The notes beneath the pieces were generated by a model that was not told the DNA's origin, ran no database searches, and saw only the letters and a program-made list of their open reading frames with translations. A DNA stretch of 64,000 nucleotides from Sesamum alatum (Eukaryota > Streptophyta > Magnoliopsida > Lamiales > Pedaliaceae): positions 10,459,395 through 10,523,394 of the forward strand of contig JACGWO010000004.1 in the NCBI GenBank assembly GCA_034509735.1. Direction: 5' to 3'. The position numbers were made by a program, and so were the translations under genes. The stretch's first letter is position 1; every line of letters starts with the position of its first letter. Below are positions 10,140 through 25,100 of the stretch, piece after piece.

Positions 10140-13100
10140 AAGATAATCGATATGGCAAAGATAAAAGTGCATTAGTGTCTAAACTTGTTTAAAGGAGTTT
10201 GTCGTTGCGCAAAGGTACAAAGATGAGTCCATGGCTCAAAAGAGAGTTCTAGATGTAGTCCTAGTGCATTTTTAGGTTGAATAACATGGAGTCCTAGTCT
10301 TATAATCGAAGAGTGGCTTTAATATTGATTATTAGAGTCAATACGAATATACTTATACCCAAAAATGAGTCATCTATCGGTCAATGATCAGGATTGAAAG
10401 CACAAGGTTTTTCCTACGATAGTGTTGAGTATTAGGCATGTATCTGGATGTACGATTGATTATCAAGGTTTTCCAAGCCCTTGATAAGGCAAATATAAAA
10501 GTGCATTAGTGTCTAAAGTTGTTTAAAGTAGTTTTTCTTTACGCAAAGGTACAAAGCTGAGTCAATGGCTTGAAAGAGTGTTCTAGATGTAGTCCTAGTG
10601 GATTTTTATGTTGAATAAGATGGAGTCCTAGTCATATAATCGATGAGTGGCTTTAATATTGATTATTAGAGTCAATACAAGTATATTTATAGCAAAAAAT
10701 GTGTCATCTATCAGTCAATGATGAGGACTAAAAACACAAGGTATTTGCTACGATTGTGTTGAGTACTATGCATGTACCCGGACGTAGGATTGATTATGAA
10801 GGTTGTCCAAGCCCTCGACATGGCAAAGATAAAAGTGCATTAGTGTCTAAACTTGTTAAAAGGAGCTTTTCGTTGCGCGAAGGTACAGAGCTGAGTCCAT
10901 GGCTAAAAAGAGTGTTCAAGATGTAGTCCTAGTGCATTTTTATTTTGAATAAGATGCAGTCCTAGTCATGTAATCGAAGAGTGGCTTTTATTTTGATTAT
11001 TAGAGTCCATATGAATATAGTTATAGCAAAAAATGAGTCATCTATCAGTCAATGATAAGGACTGAAAGCACAAGGTGTTTCCTACTATTGTTTTGAGTAT
11101 TAGGCATGTATCCGGGTGTACGATTGATTATGAAGGAACTCCAAGCCCTCGATATGGCAAAGATAGAACTGCGTTCGTGTCTAAACTTGTTTAAAGGAGT
11201 TTTGTCATTGCGCAAAGGTACAAAGCTAAGTCAATGGCTAGAAAGAGTGTTCTAGATGTAGTCCTAGTGTATTTTTATGTTGAATAAGATGGAATCCTAG
11301 TCATATAATCAAAGAGTGGCTTTAATATTGATTATTAAAGACAATACAAATATATGTATAGCCAGAAATGAGTCATCTAATCAGTCAATGATATGGACTG
11401 AAAGCACAAGGTATTTCCAACCATTGTGTTGAGTATTAGGCATGTATCCAGACATACGATTGATTATGAAGGTTCTCCAAGTCCTCGATAGGGCAAAGAT
11501 AAATTGGCATTCGTGTCTAAACTTGTTTAAAGGAGTTTGTCGTTGCGCAAAGGTACAAAGCTGAGTCCATGGCTCGAAAAAGTGTTCTAGATGTAGTCCT
11601 AGTGGATTTTTATGTTGAATAAGATCAAGTCCTAGTCATATAATCGAAGAATGGCTTTGATATTGATTATTAGAGTCAATACGAAAGTATTTATAGCAAA
11701 AAATGAGTCATCTATCAATCAATGATAAGGACTGAAGGCACAAGGTGTTTCCTACTATTGTGTTAGGTACTAGGCATGTATCCGGACGTACGATTGATTT
11801 TGGAGGTTCTCCAAGCCCTCGATATGGCAAAGATTATAGTGCATTAGTGTCTAAACTTGTTAAAAAAGAGTTTTGTCGTTGCGCAACGGTACACTGCTGA
11901 GTCCATGGCTCAAAAGAGTGTTCTAGATGCAGTCCTAGCGCATTTTTATGTCGAATAAGATGCAGTCCTAATCATGTAATCAGAGAGTGGATTTAATATT
12001 GATTATTAGAGTTAATACAAATTTATTTATAGCAAAAAATGAGTCATCTATCAGTTAATGATAAGAACTGCATGCACAAGGTGTTTCCTACTATTGTGTT
12101 GAGTATTAGGCATGTATCTGGACATACGATTGATTATGAAGGTTCTCCAAGCCCTCGATATGGCAAAGATAAAAGTGCATTATTGTCTAAACTTGTTTAA
12201 AGGAGTTTTTCGTTGCACATATGTACAAAGATGAGTCAATGGCTCAAAAGAGAGTTATAGATGTAGTCGTAGTGCATTTTTAATATTGAATAACATGGAG
12301 TTTCTAGTCTTATAATCGAACAGTGGCTTTAATATTTATTATTAGACTCAATACAAATATATTTATTGCAAGATATGAGTCATCTATCAGTCAAGGATAA
12401 GGACTCAAAACACAAGGTGTTTCCTACTATTGTGTTAAGTATTAAGCATGTATCCAGACGTACGATTGATTATGAAGGTTCTCCAAGCCCTCGATATGAC
12501 GAAGATAAAAGGGCATTCATGTCTAAACTTGTTTAAAGGAGTTTGTCGTTGCGCAAAGGTACAAAGTTGAGTCCATGGTTCGGAAGAGTGTTGTAGATGT
12601 AGTCCTAGTGCATTTTTATGTTGAATAAGATGGAGTCCTCGTCATATAATCGAAGAGTTGCTTTAATATTGATTATTAGAGTCAATTCAAAAGTATTTAT
12701 AGCAAACAATGAGTCATCTATCAGTCAATGATAAGGACTGAAAGTACAAGGTTTTTCCTACTATTGTGTTGAGTACTAGGCATGTATCCGGACGTACGAT
12801 TGATTTCGAAGGTTCTCCAAGCCCTCGATATGGCAAAGATAAAATTGCATGAGTGTCTAAACTTGTTAAAAGGATTTTTTCGCTGCGCAATGGTACAATG
12901 CTAAGTCCATGGCTCAATCGAGTCTTCTAGATTTAGTCCTAGCGAATTTTAATGTTCAATAAGATGGTCCTAGTCATATAACCAAAGAGTGGCTTTAATA
13001 TTGATTATTAAAGTGAATACGAATATATTTATAGCCAGAAATGAGTAATATATCAGTCAATGATAAGGACTGAAAGCACGAGGTGTTTCCCACTATTGTG

Positions 13101-16100
13101 TGGAGTATTACGCATGTATCCGGACGTACGATTGATTATGAAGGTTCTCCAAGCCCTCGATATGGCAAAGATAAATGAGCATGCGTGTTTAAACTTGTTT
13201 AAAGGAGTTTATCGTTGTGCAAAGGTACAAAGCTGACTCCATGGCTCGAAAGAGTGTTTTAGATATAGGCCTAGAGAATTTTTAGGTTGAATAAGATGGA
13301 GTCTTAGTCATATAATCGAAGAATGGCTTTAATATTGATTATTAGAGTCAATTCAAATATATTTATAGCCAAAAATGCGTCATCTATCGGTCAATGATAA
13401 GGACTAAAAACACAAGGTATTTCCTACGATTGTGTTGAGTATTAGGCATGTATCCGGACGTATAATTGATTATCAAGGTTCTCCAAGCCCTCGATATGGC
13501 AAAGATAAAAGTGCATTAGTGTCTAAATTTGTTTAAAGGAATTTTTCGCTACGCAAAGGGAAAAAGCTGAGTCCATGGATCAAAAGAGTGTTCTAGATGT
13601 AGTCCAACTGCATTTTTATGGTGAAAAAGATGCAGTCCTAGTCATGTAATTGAAGAGTGGCTTTAATATGGATTATAAGAGTCAATACGAATATATTTAT
13701 AGCAAAAAATGAGTTATCTATCAGTCAATGATAAGGACTGAAAGCACAAGGTGTTTCCTACTATTGTGTTGAGTATTAGGAATGTATCCGGACGTACAAT
13801 TGATTATGAAGGTTCTCCAAGCCCTTGATATGGCAAGGATAAAAGTGCATTAGTGTCTAAACTTGTTTAAAGGAGTTTTTCGTTACGCAAAGGTAAAAAG
13901 CTGAGTCCATGGATCAAAAGAGTGTTCTAGATGTAGTCCTAGTGCATTTTTATGTTGAATAAGATGGAGTGCTAGTCATATAATCGAAGAATGGCTTTAA
14001 TATTGACTATTAGCGTCAATAAGAATGTATTTATAGCCAGAAATGAGTCATCTATCAGTCAATGATAAGGACTGAAAGCACAACGTGTTTCCTACGATTG
14101 TGTTGAGTATTAGGCATGTATCCGAACGTACAATTGATTATGAAGGTTCTCGTAGCCCTCGATATGGCAAAATAAAGTTCATTAGTGTCTATACTTGTTA
14201 AATGGAGTTTGTCATTGCACAAAGGTACAAAGCTGAGTCCATGGCTAAAAAGAGTGTTCTAGATGTACTCCTTGTGCATGTTTTTGTTGACTAAGATGCA
14301 GTCCTAGTCATGTAATCGAAGAGGGGCTTTAATATTGATTATTAAACTCAATACGAATATACTTATAGCCAAAAATTAGTCATCTATCAGTCACTGATAA
14401 GGACTGAAAGCACAAGATTTTTCCTACTATTGTGTTGAGTATTGGGCATGAATCCGGACGTACAATTGATTATGAAGGTTCTCCAAGCCCTCGATATGGC
14501 AAAGGTAGGAAAGCTGAGTCCATGGGTTAAAAGAGTGTTTTAGATATAGTCCTAATGCATTTTTATATTGAATAAGATGGAGTCCTAGTCATATAATGGA
14601 AGAGTGGCTTTAATATTGACAATTAGAGTCAATACGAATATATTTATATCCAGAAATGAGTCATCTATCAGTCAATGATAAGGACTAAAAACACAAGGTG
14701 TTTCCTACGATTATGTTGAGTATTAAGCATGTATCCGGACGTACGATTGATTGCGAAGGTTGACCAAGCCCTCGATATGGTAAATATAAAAGGGAATAAG
14801 TGTCTAAATTTGTTTAAAGGTGTTTGTCGTTGCGCAAAGGTAAAAAGTTGAGGCCATGGCTCAAAAAAAAATTAGATGTTGTACTAGTGGATTTTTAATT
14901 TGAATACGATGGATTCCTAGTCATATAATCAAAGAGTGGCTTTAATGTTGATTATTAGAGTCAATATGAGTATATTTATAGCAAAAATGAATCATCTATC
15001 TGTCATTGATAAGGACTGAAAGTACAGTGTTTTTCCTACTATTGTGTTGAGTATTAGGCATGTATCCGAACGTACGATTGATTATGAACATTCTCCAAGC
15101 CCTCGATATGGCAAAGATAAAAGTGCATAAGTGTATAAACTTGTTTAAAGGAATTTTTCGTTGCGCAAAGGTACAAAGTTGAGTCCATGGCTCAAAAGAG
15201 TGTTCTAGATGTAGTCCTAGTGCATTTTTATTTTGAATAAGATGGAGTCCTAGTCATATAATTGAAGAATGGCATTAATATTGACTATTATAGTCAATAC
15301 AAATATATTTATAGCCAGAAATGAGTCATCTATCAATCAATGATAAGGACTGAAAGCACAAGGTGTTTCCTACGATTGTGTTGAGTATAAGACACGTATC
15401 CGGACGTACGTTTGATTATGAAGGTTCTCCAAGCCCTCGATATGACAAAGATAAAACTGCATTAGTGTCTAAACTTGTTTTAAAGGAGTTTGTCGTTGCG
15501 CAAAGGTACAAAGCTGAGTCCATGGCTAAAAAGAGTGTTCTAGATGTAGTCCAAGTGCATTTTTATGTTGAATAAGATGTTGTCCTAGTCATGTAATCGA
15601 AGAGTAGCTTTAATATTGATTATTAGATCAATACGAATATATTTATAATAAAAAATGAGTCATCTATCATTCAATGATAAGGACTGAAAACACAAGGTGT
15701 TTTCTACTATTGTGTTGAGTATTAGGCATGTATCCGGGCGTAGGATTGATTACGATGGTTCTCTAAGCCCTCGATATGGCAAAGATAAAAGTGCATTAGT
15801 GCCAAAACTTTTTTTAAGGGAGTTTGTCGTTGCGTAAAGCTACAAAGCTGAGTCCATGGCTCCAAAGAGTGTTCTATATGTAGTCCTAGTGCATTTTAAT
15901 GTTGAATAGCATGGAGTCCTAGTCTTATAATCGAAGAGTGGTCTTAATATTGATTATTAGAGTCAATAAGAATATACCTATAGCCATAAATGAGTCATCT
16001 ATCAGTCAATGATAAGGACTGAAAACACAAGGTATTTCCTACGATGGTGTTGAGTATTAGGCATGTATCCGGACATATAATTGATTATGAAGGTTCTCCA

Positions 16101-19100
16101 AGCCCTCGATATGGCAAAGATAAAAGTGCATTAGTGTCTAAACTTGTTTAAAGGAGTTTTTCGTTACGCAAAGGTAAAAAGCTGAGTCCATGGATCAAAA
16201 GAGTGTTTTAGATATAGTCCTAGTGCATTTTTATGGTGAAAAAGATGCAGTCCTAGTCATGTAATCGAAGAGTGGCTTTAATATGGATTATAAGAGTCAA
16301 TACGAATATATTTATAGCAAAACATGAGTTATCTATCAGTCAATGATAAGGACTGAAAGCACAAGGTGTTTCCTACTATTGTGTTGAGTATTAGGCATGT
16401 GTCCGGACGTACAATTGATTATGAAGGTTCTCCAAGCCCTCGATATGGCAAAGATAAAAGTGCATTAGTGTCTAAACTTGTTTAAAGGAGTTTTTCCTTA
16501 TGCAAAGGTAAAAAGCTGAGTCAATGGATCAAAAGAGTGTTCTAGAGGTAGTCCTAGTGCATTTTTATGTTGAATAAGATGGAGTCCTAGTCATATAATC
16601 GAAGAGTGGCATTAATATTGACTATTAGCATCAATACTTTGTATTTATAGCCAGAAATGAGTCATCTATCAGTCAATCATAAGGACAGAAAGCACAAGGT
16701 GTTTCCTACGATTGTGGTGAGTATTAGGTATGTATCCGGACGTACGATTGATTATGAAGGTTCTCCAAGCCCTCGATATGGCAAAAATAAAAGTGCATTA
16801 GTGTCTAAACTTATTTAAAGGAGCTTTTCATTGCGCAAAGGTACAAAGATGAGTCCATGGCTCAAAAGAGTGTTCAAGATGTAGTCCTAGTGCATTTTTA
16901 TTTTGAATAAGATGGAGTCCTAGTCATATAATTGAAGAGTGGCATTAATATTGACTATTAGAGTCAATACAAATATATTTATATCCAGAAATGAGTCATT
17001 TATCAATCAATAATAAGGACTGAAAGCACAAGGTGTTTCCTACGAATGTGTTGAGTATTAGACACGTATCCGGACGTACGATTGATTATGAAGGTTCTCC
17101 AAGCCCTCGATATGGCCAAGCTTAAAGAGCATTATGTCTAAACTTGTGTAAAGGAGTTTGTCGGTTTGCAAAGGTACAAAGATGAGTCCATGGCTCAAAA
17201 GAGAGTTCTAGATGTAGTCCTAGTGCAGTTTAATGTTGAATGACATGGATTTCTAGTCTTATAATCAAAGAGTGGCTTTAATATTGATTATTAGAGTCGA
17301 TATGAATATATATATAGCTAGAAATGAGTCATATCTCAGCCAATGATAAAGACTGAAAACACAAGATGTTTCGTACGATTGTGTTGAGTATTAGAAATGT
17401 ATCCGGACGTAGGATTGATTATCAAGGTTCTCCAAGCCCTCGATATGGCAAAGATAAAAGTGCATTAGCGTCTAAACTTGTTAAAAGGAGTTTGTCGTTG
17501 CGCAATGGTACAAAGATGAGTCCATGGCTCAAAAGAGTGTTCTAGATGTAGTCCTAGTGCATTTTTATGTTGAATTTGATGCAGTCCTAGTCATATAATA
17601 GAAGAGTGACTTTAATATTGATTATTAGAGTCAATACGAATATACTTATAGCCAAAAATGAGTCATCTATCAGTCATTGATGAGGACCGAAAGCACAAGG
17701 TGTTTCCTACGATTGTGTTTAGTATTAGGCATGTATCCGAACGTACAATTGATTATGAAGGTTCTGGTAGCCCTCGATATGGCAAAATAAAGTGCATTAG
17801 TGTCTAAACTTGTTAAAGGGAGTTTGTCGTTGCGCAATGGTACAAAGATGAGTCCATGGCTCAAAAGAGTGTTCTAGATGTAGTCCTAGTGCATTTTATG
17901 TTGAATTTGATGCAAGTCCTAGTCATATAATAGAAGAGTGGCTTTAATATTGATTATTAGAGTCAATACGAATATACTTATAGCCAAAAATGAGTCATCT
18001 ATCAGTCAATGATGAGGACCGAAAGCACAAGGTGTTTCCTACGATTGTGTTGAGTATTAGGCAAGTATCCGAACGTACAATTGATTATGAAGGTTCTCGT
18101 AGCCCTCGATATGGCAAAATAAAGTGCATTAGTGTCTAAACTTGTTAAAAGTAGTTTGTCGTTGCGCAAAGGTACAAAGCTGAGTCCATGGCTAAAAAGA
18201 GTGTTCTAGATGTAGTCCAAGTGCATTTTTATGTTGAATAAGATGCTGTCCTAGTCATGTAATGGAAGAGTAGCTTTAATATTGATTATTAGAGTCAATA
18301 CGAATACTTATAGCCAAAAATGAGTCATCTATCAGTCAATGATAAGGACTTAAAGCACAAGGTGTTTCCTACTATTGTGTTGAGTATTAGGCATGTATCC
18401 GGACGTACGATTGATTACAAAGGTTCCCCAAGCCCTCGATATTGGGAAAGATAGAAGTACATTAGTGTCTAAACTTGTTTAGAGGAGTTTTTCGTTGCGC
18501 AAGGGTACAAAGATGAGGTCATGGCTCAAAAGAGAGGTATAGATGTTCTAGTGCATTTTAATATTGAATAACATGGAGTTCTAGTCTTATAATCGAAGAG
18601 CGGCTTTAATATTGATTACTAGACTCAATACAAATATATTTATTGCCAAATATGAGTCATCTATCAGTCAAGGATAAGGACTGAAAACACAAGGTGTTTC
18701 CTACGATTGTGTTGAGTATTAGGCATGTATGCGGACGTAGGATTGATTATGAAGGTTCTCCAAGCCCTCGATATGGCAAAGATAAAAGTGCATTATTGTC
18801 TAAACTTGTTTAAAAGAGTTTTTCGTTGCGCAAAGGTACAAAGATGAGTCCAAGGCTCAAAAAAGTGTTCTAGATGTAGTCCTAGTGCATTATAATGTCG
18901 AATAACTTGGAGTCCTAGTCTTATAATCGAAGAGTGGCTCAAATATTGATTATTAGAGTCAATACGGATATATTTGTTGCCAAAAATGAGTCATCTATCA
19001 GTCAACGATAAGGACTGAAAGCAGAAGGTTTTTTCTACTATTGTGTTGAGTATTAGGCATGTATTCGGACGTACGATTGATTATGAAGGTTCTCCAAGCC

Positions 19101-22100
19101 CTCGATATGGCAAAGATAAAAGTGCATTAGTGTCTAAACTAGTTTAAAGGAATTTTTTGTTGCGCAAAGGTACAAAGCTGGGTCCATGTCTCAAAAGAGT
19201 GTTCTAGATGTAGTCCTAGTGCATTTTAAAGTTGAATAGCATGGAGTTCTAGTCTTATAATCAAAGTGTGGCTTTATATTGATAATTAGAGTCAATACGA
19301 ATATATTTATAGCTAGAAATGAGTCATCTATCAGTCAATGATAAGGACTTGAAAACACAAGGTGTTTCCTACAATTGTGTTGAGTATTAGGCATGTATCC
19401 GGACGTAGGATTGATTATGAAGGTTATCCAAGCCCTCAATACGGATATATTAGCGTCAATACGAATGTATTTATAGCCAGAAATGAGTCATCTATCAGTC
19501 AATGATAAGTACTGAAAGCACAAGGTGTTTCCTATGATTGTGTTGAGTATTAAGCATGTATCCGGACATAGGATTGATTATGAAGGTTCTCCAAGCCCTC
19601 GATATGGCAAAGATAAAAGTGCATTATTGTCTAAACTTGTTTAAAAGAGTTTTTCGTTGCGCAAAGGTACAAAAATGAGTCCAAGGCTCAAAAGAGTGTT
19701 CTAGATGTAGTCCTAGTGCATTATAATATCGAATAAGTTGGAGTCCTAGTCTAAATCGAAGAGTGGCTCAAATATTGATTATTAGAGTCAATACGGATAT
19801 ATTTGTTGCCAAAAATGAGTCATCTATCAGTCAACGATAAGGACTGAAAGCAGAAGGTTTTTCTACTATTGTGTTGAGTATTAGGCATGTATTCGGACGT
19901 ACGATTGATTATGAAGGTTCTCCAAGCCCTCGATATGGCAAAGATAAAAGTGCATTAGTGTCTAAACTAGTTTAAAGGAATTTTTTGTTGCGCAAAGGTA
20001 CAAAGCTGGGTCCATGTCTCAAAAGAGTGTTCTAGATGTAGTCCTAGTGCATTTTAAAGTTGAATAGCATGGAGTTCTAGTCTTATAATCAAAGTGTGGC
20101 TTTATATTGATAATTAGAGTCAATACGAATATATTTATAGCTAGAAATGAGTCATCTATCAGTCAATGATAAGGACTGAAAACACAAGGTGTTTCCTACA
20201 ATTGTGTTGAGTATTAGGCATGTATCCGGACGTAGATTGATTATGAAGGTTATCCAAGCCCTCAATACGGATATATTAGCGTCAATACGAATGTATTTAT
20301 AGCCAGAAATGAGTCATCTATCAGTCAATGATAAGTACTGAAAGCACAAGGTGTTTCCTATGATTGTGTTGAGTATTAAGCATGTATCCGGACATAGGAT
20401 TGATTATGAAGGTTCTCCAAGCCCTCGATATGGCAAAGATAAAAGTGCATTATTGTCTAAACTTGTTTAAAAGAGTTTTTCGTTGCGCAAAGGTACAAAA
20501 ATGAGTCCAAGGCTCAAAAGAGTGTTCTAGATGTAGTCCTAGTGCATTATAATATCGAATAAGTTGGAGTCCTAGTCTTATAATCGAAGAGTGGCTCAAA
20601 TATTGATTATTAGAGTCAATACGGATATATTTGTTGCCAAAAATGAGTCATCTATCAGTCAACGATAAGGACTGAAAGCAGAAGGTTTTTTTCTACTATT
20701 GTGTTGAGTATTAGGCATGTATTCGGACGTACGATTGATTATGAAGGTTCTCCAAGCCCTCGATATGGCAAAGATAAAAGTGCATTAGTGTCTAAACTAG
20801 TTTAAAGGAATTTTTTGTTGCGCAAAGGTACAAAGCTGGGTCCGTGTCTCAAAAGAGTGTTCTAGATGTAGTCCTAGTGCATTTTAAAGTTGAATATCAT
20901 GGAGTTCTAGTCTTATAATCAAAGTGTGGCTTTTATATTGACAATTAAAGTCAATACGAATATATTTATAGCTAGAAATGAGTCATCTATCAGTCAATGA
21001 TAAGGACTGAAAACACAAGGTGTTTCCTACAATTGTGTTGAGTATTAGGCATGTATCCGTACGTAGGATTGATTATGAAGGTTATCCAAGCCCTCAATAC
21101 GGATATATTAGCGTCAATACGAATGTATTTATAGCCAGAAATGAGTCATCTATCAGTCAATGATAAGTACTGAAAGCACAAGGTGTTTCCTATGATTGTG
21201 TTGAGTATTTAAGCATGTATCCGGACATAGGATTGATTATGAAGGTTCTCCAAGCCCTCGATATGGCAAAGATAAAGTGCATTATTGTCTAAACTTGTTT
21301 AAAAGAGTTTTTCGTTGCGCAAAGGTACAAAAATGAGTCCAAGGCTCAAAAGAGTGTTCTAGATGTAGTCCTAGTGCATTATAATATCGAATAAGTTGGA
21401 GTCCTAGTCTTATAATCGAAGAGTGGCTCAAATATTGATTATTGGAGTCAATACGGATATATTTGTTGCCAAAAATGAGTCATCTATCAGTCAACGATAA
21501 GGACTGAAAGCACAAGGTTGTTTCTACTATTGTGTTGAGTATTAGGCATGTATTCGAACGTATGATTGATTATGAAGGTTCTCCAAGCCCTCGATATGGC
21601 AAAGATAAAAGTGCATTAGTGTCTAAACTAGTTTAAAGGAGTTTTTGGTTGCACAAAGGTACAAAGCTGAGTCCATGGCTCAAAAGAGTGTTCTAGATGT
21701 AGTCCTAGTGCATTTTAAAGTTGAATAGCATGGAGTTCTAGTCTTATAATCAAAGTGTGGATTTATATTGATAATTAGAGTCAATACGAATATATTTATA
21801 GCTAGAAATTAGTCATCTATCAGTCAATGATAAGGACTGAAAACACTAGGTGTTTCCTACGATTGTGTTGAGTATTAGGCATGTATCCGTACGTAGGATT
21901 GATTATGAAGGTTATCCAAGCCTTCAATATGGCAAGGATAAAAGTGCATAAGTGTCTAAACTTGTTAAAATGAGTTTGTCGTTCGCAAAGGTTTAAAGTT
22001 GAGTCCACGGCTAAAAAGAGTGTTTTAGACGTAGTCCTAGTGCATTTTTATGTTGAATAAGATGCAGTCCTAGTCATATAATCGAAGAGTGGCTTAAATA

Positions 22101-25100
22101 TTGATTTTTAGAGTCAATATGAATGTATTTATTCCCAAAAATTAGTCATTTATTAGTCAATGATAAGGACTGAAAGCACAAGGTGTTTCCTACTATTGGT
22201 TTAGTATTACGCATGTATCCGGATGTACGATTGATTATGAAGGTTCTCCAAGCCCTCGATATGACAAAGATAAAAGTGCGTTAGTGTCTAAACTTGTTAA
22301 AGGAGTTTTTCGTTGCGCAAAGGTACAAAGCTGAGTCCATGGCTCAAAAGAGTGTTCTAGATATAGTCCTAGTGCATTTTTATGTAGAATAAAATTGAGT
22401 CCTAGTCATATAATCGAAGTGTGGCTTTAATATTGACTATTAGAGTCAATACGAATATATTTATAGGCAGAAATGAGTCATCTACCATTCAATGATAAGG
22501 AATTAAAACATAAGGTATTTCCTACGATTGAGTTGCGTATTAGGCATGTATCCAAACGTAGGATTGATTACGAAGGTTCTCAAGGGCCTTGATATGGCAG
22601 AGATAAAAGTGCATTAGTGTCTAAACTTATTAAAAGGAGTTTGTCGTTGCGCAAAGGTATAAAGTTGAGTCCATGGCTAAAAAGAGTTCTCTGGATGTAG
22701 TCCTATTGCATTTTTATGTTGAATAAGATGCAGTCCTAGTCATATAATCGAAAAGTGGCTTTAATATTGATTATTAGAGTCATTACGAATATATTTATAG
22801 CCAAAAATGAGTCATCTATCAGTCAATGATAAGGACTGAAAGCACAAGGTGTTTTCCACTATTGGGTTGAGTATTAGGCATGTATCCGAACGTACGGTTG
22901 ATTATGAAGGTTCTCCAAGCCCCCCTCGATATGGCAAAGATAAAAGTGCATTAGTGTCTAAACTTGTTAAAGGGAGTTTGTCGTTGCGCAATGGTGTACA
23001 AAGATGAGTACATGGCTCAAAAGTGTGTTCTAGATGTAGTCCTAGTGCATTTTTATGTTGAATATGATGCAGTCCTAGTCATATAATCGAAGAGTGGCTT
23101 TAATATTGATTATTAGAGTCAATACAAATATATTTATAGCCAAAAATGAGTCATCTATCAGTCAATGATGAGGACTGAAAGCACAAGTTGTTTCCTACTA
23201 TTGTGTTGAGTTTTAGGCATGTATACGGACGTACGATTGATTACGAAGGTTCTCCAAGCCCTCGATATGGCAAAGATAAAAGTGCATTAGTGTCTAAACT
23301 TATTTAAAGGAGTTTTTCATTACACAAAGGTACAAAGTTGAGTCCATGGCTCAAAAGAGTGTTCTAGATGTAGTCCTAGTGCATTTTTATATTGAATAAG
23401 ATGGAGTCCTACTCATATGATCGAAGAGTCACTTTAATATTGACTATTAGAGTCAATACGAATATATTTATAGCCAGAAATGAGTCATCTATCAGTTAAT
23501 GATAAGGACTAAAAACATAAGGTGTTTCCTACGATTGTGTTGACTATTAGGTATGTATCAAAACGTACAATTGATTGCGAAGGTTGACCAAACCCTCGAT
23601 GTGGCAAATGTAAAAGGGAATAAGTGTCTAAATTTGTTTAAAGCAGTTTGTCGTTGCGCAAAGGTACAAAGCTGAGTCTGTGGTTCAAAAAAATGCTTTA
23701 GATTTAGTACTAGTGCGTTTTTGTTTTGAATACGATGGAGTCCTAGTCATATATACGAAGAGTGGCTTTAATGTTGATTATTAGAGTCAATACAAGTATA
23801 TTTTATAGCAAAAAATGAGTCATCTATCAGTCAATGATAAGGACTGAAAGCACAAGGTGTTTCTTTCTATAGTATTGAGCATTAGGCATGTATCCGGACG
23901 TACGATTGATTATGAAGGTTTCTCCCAGCCCTCGATATGGCAAAGATAAAAGTGCATTAGTGTCTAAACTTTTTAAAAGGTGTTTGTCGTTGCGCAAAGG
24001 GACAAACCTGAGTCCATGGCTCAAAAGAGTATTCTAAATGTAGTCCTAGTGCATTTTTATGTTGAATAAGATGCAGTCCTAGTCATATAATCAAAGAGTG
24101 GCTTTAATATTGATTACTAGAATCAATGCGCATATATTTATAGCAAAAAATGAGTCATCTATCAGTCAATGATGAGGACTGAAAGCACAAGGTGTTTCCT
24201 ACTATTGTGTTGAGTATCAGGCATGTATCCGGACGTACGATTGGTTATGAAGGTTCTCCAAGCACTCGATATTGCAAAGATAAAAGTGCATTAGTGTCTA
24301 AACTTGTGTAAAGGAGTTTTTCGTTGGTAAAGGTACAAAGCTGAGTCCATGGATCAAAAGAGTGTTCTAGATGTAGTCCTAGTGCATTTTTATGTTGAAT
24401 ATGATGCAGTCCTAGTCATATAACTGAAGAGTGGCTTTAATATTGACTATTAGAGTCAATACGAATATATTTATAGCCAGAAATGAGACATCTATCAGTC
24501 AATGATAAGGACTAAAACACAAGGTATTTTCTACGATTGTGTTGAGTATTAGGCTTGTATCCGGACGTAAGATTGATTGCGAAGGTTGACCAAGCCCTCG
24601 ATATGGCAAATATAAAAGGAATAAGTGTCTAAATTTGTTTAAAGGAGTTTGTCGTTGCGCAAAGGTACAAAGCTGAGTCCATGGCTCAAAAGAGTGTTTT
24701 AGATGTAGTACTAGTGCATTTTTATTTTGAATAAGATGGAGTCGTAGCATATAATCGAAGAGTGGCTTCAATCTTGATTATTAGAGTCAATACGAATATA
24801 TTTATTGCAAAAAAATGACTCATCTATCAGTCAATGATAAGGACTGAAAGCACAAGGTGTTTGTTACTATTTTGTTGAGTATTAGGCATGTATGACGTAC
24901 GATTGATTATGAAGGTTCTCTAAGCCCTCGATATGGCAAAGATAAAAGTGCATTGTGTCTAAAATTATTTAAAAGAGTTTTTCATTGCGCAAAGGTACAA
25001 AGCTGAGTCCATTGCTCAAAAGAGGTTTTTAGATGTAGTCCTAGTGCATTTTTTATGTTGAGTAAGATGGAGTCCTAGTCATATAATCGAAGAGTGGCTT

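Noticed and set aside
15363..15575. 70-codon frame in satellite monomers (also 41337-41549 and, on the minus strand, 44015-44221 and 50575-50769)
   Set aside because: It is open only where an extra T or A removes the usual stop in GTTTAAAGG. Most of the ~70 monomers interrupt it, so it is a by-product of the repeat.
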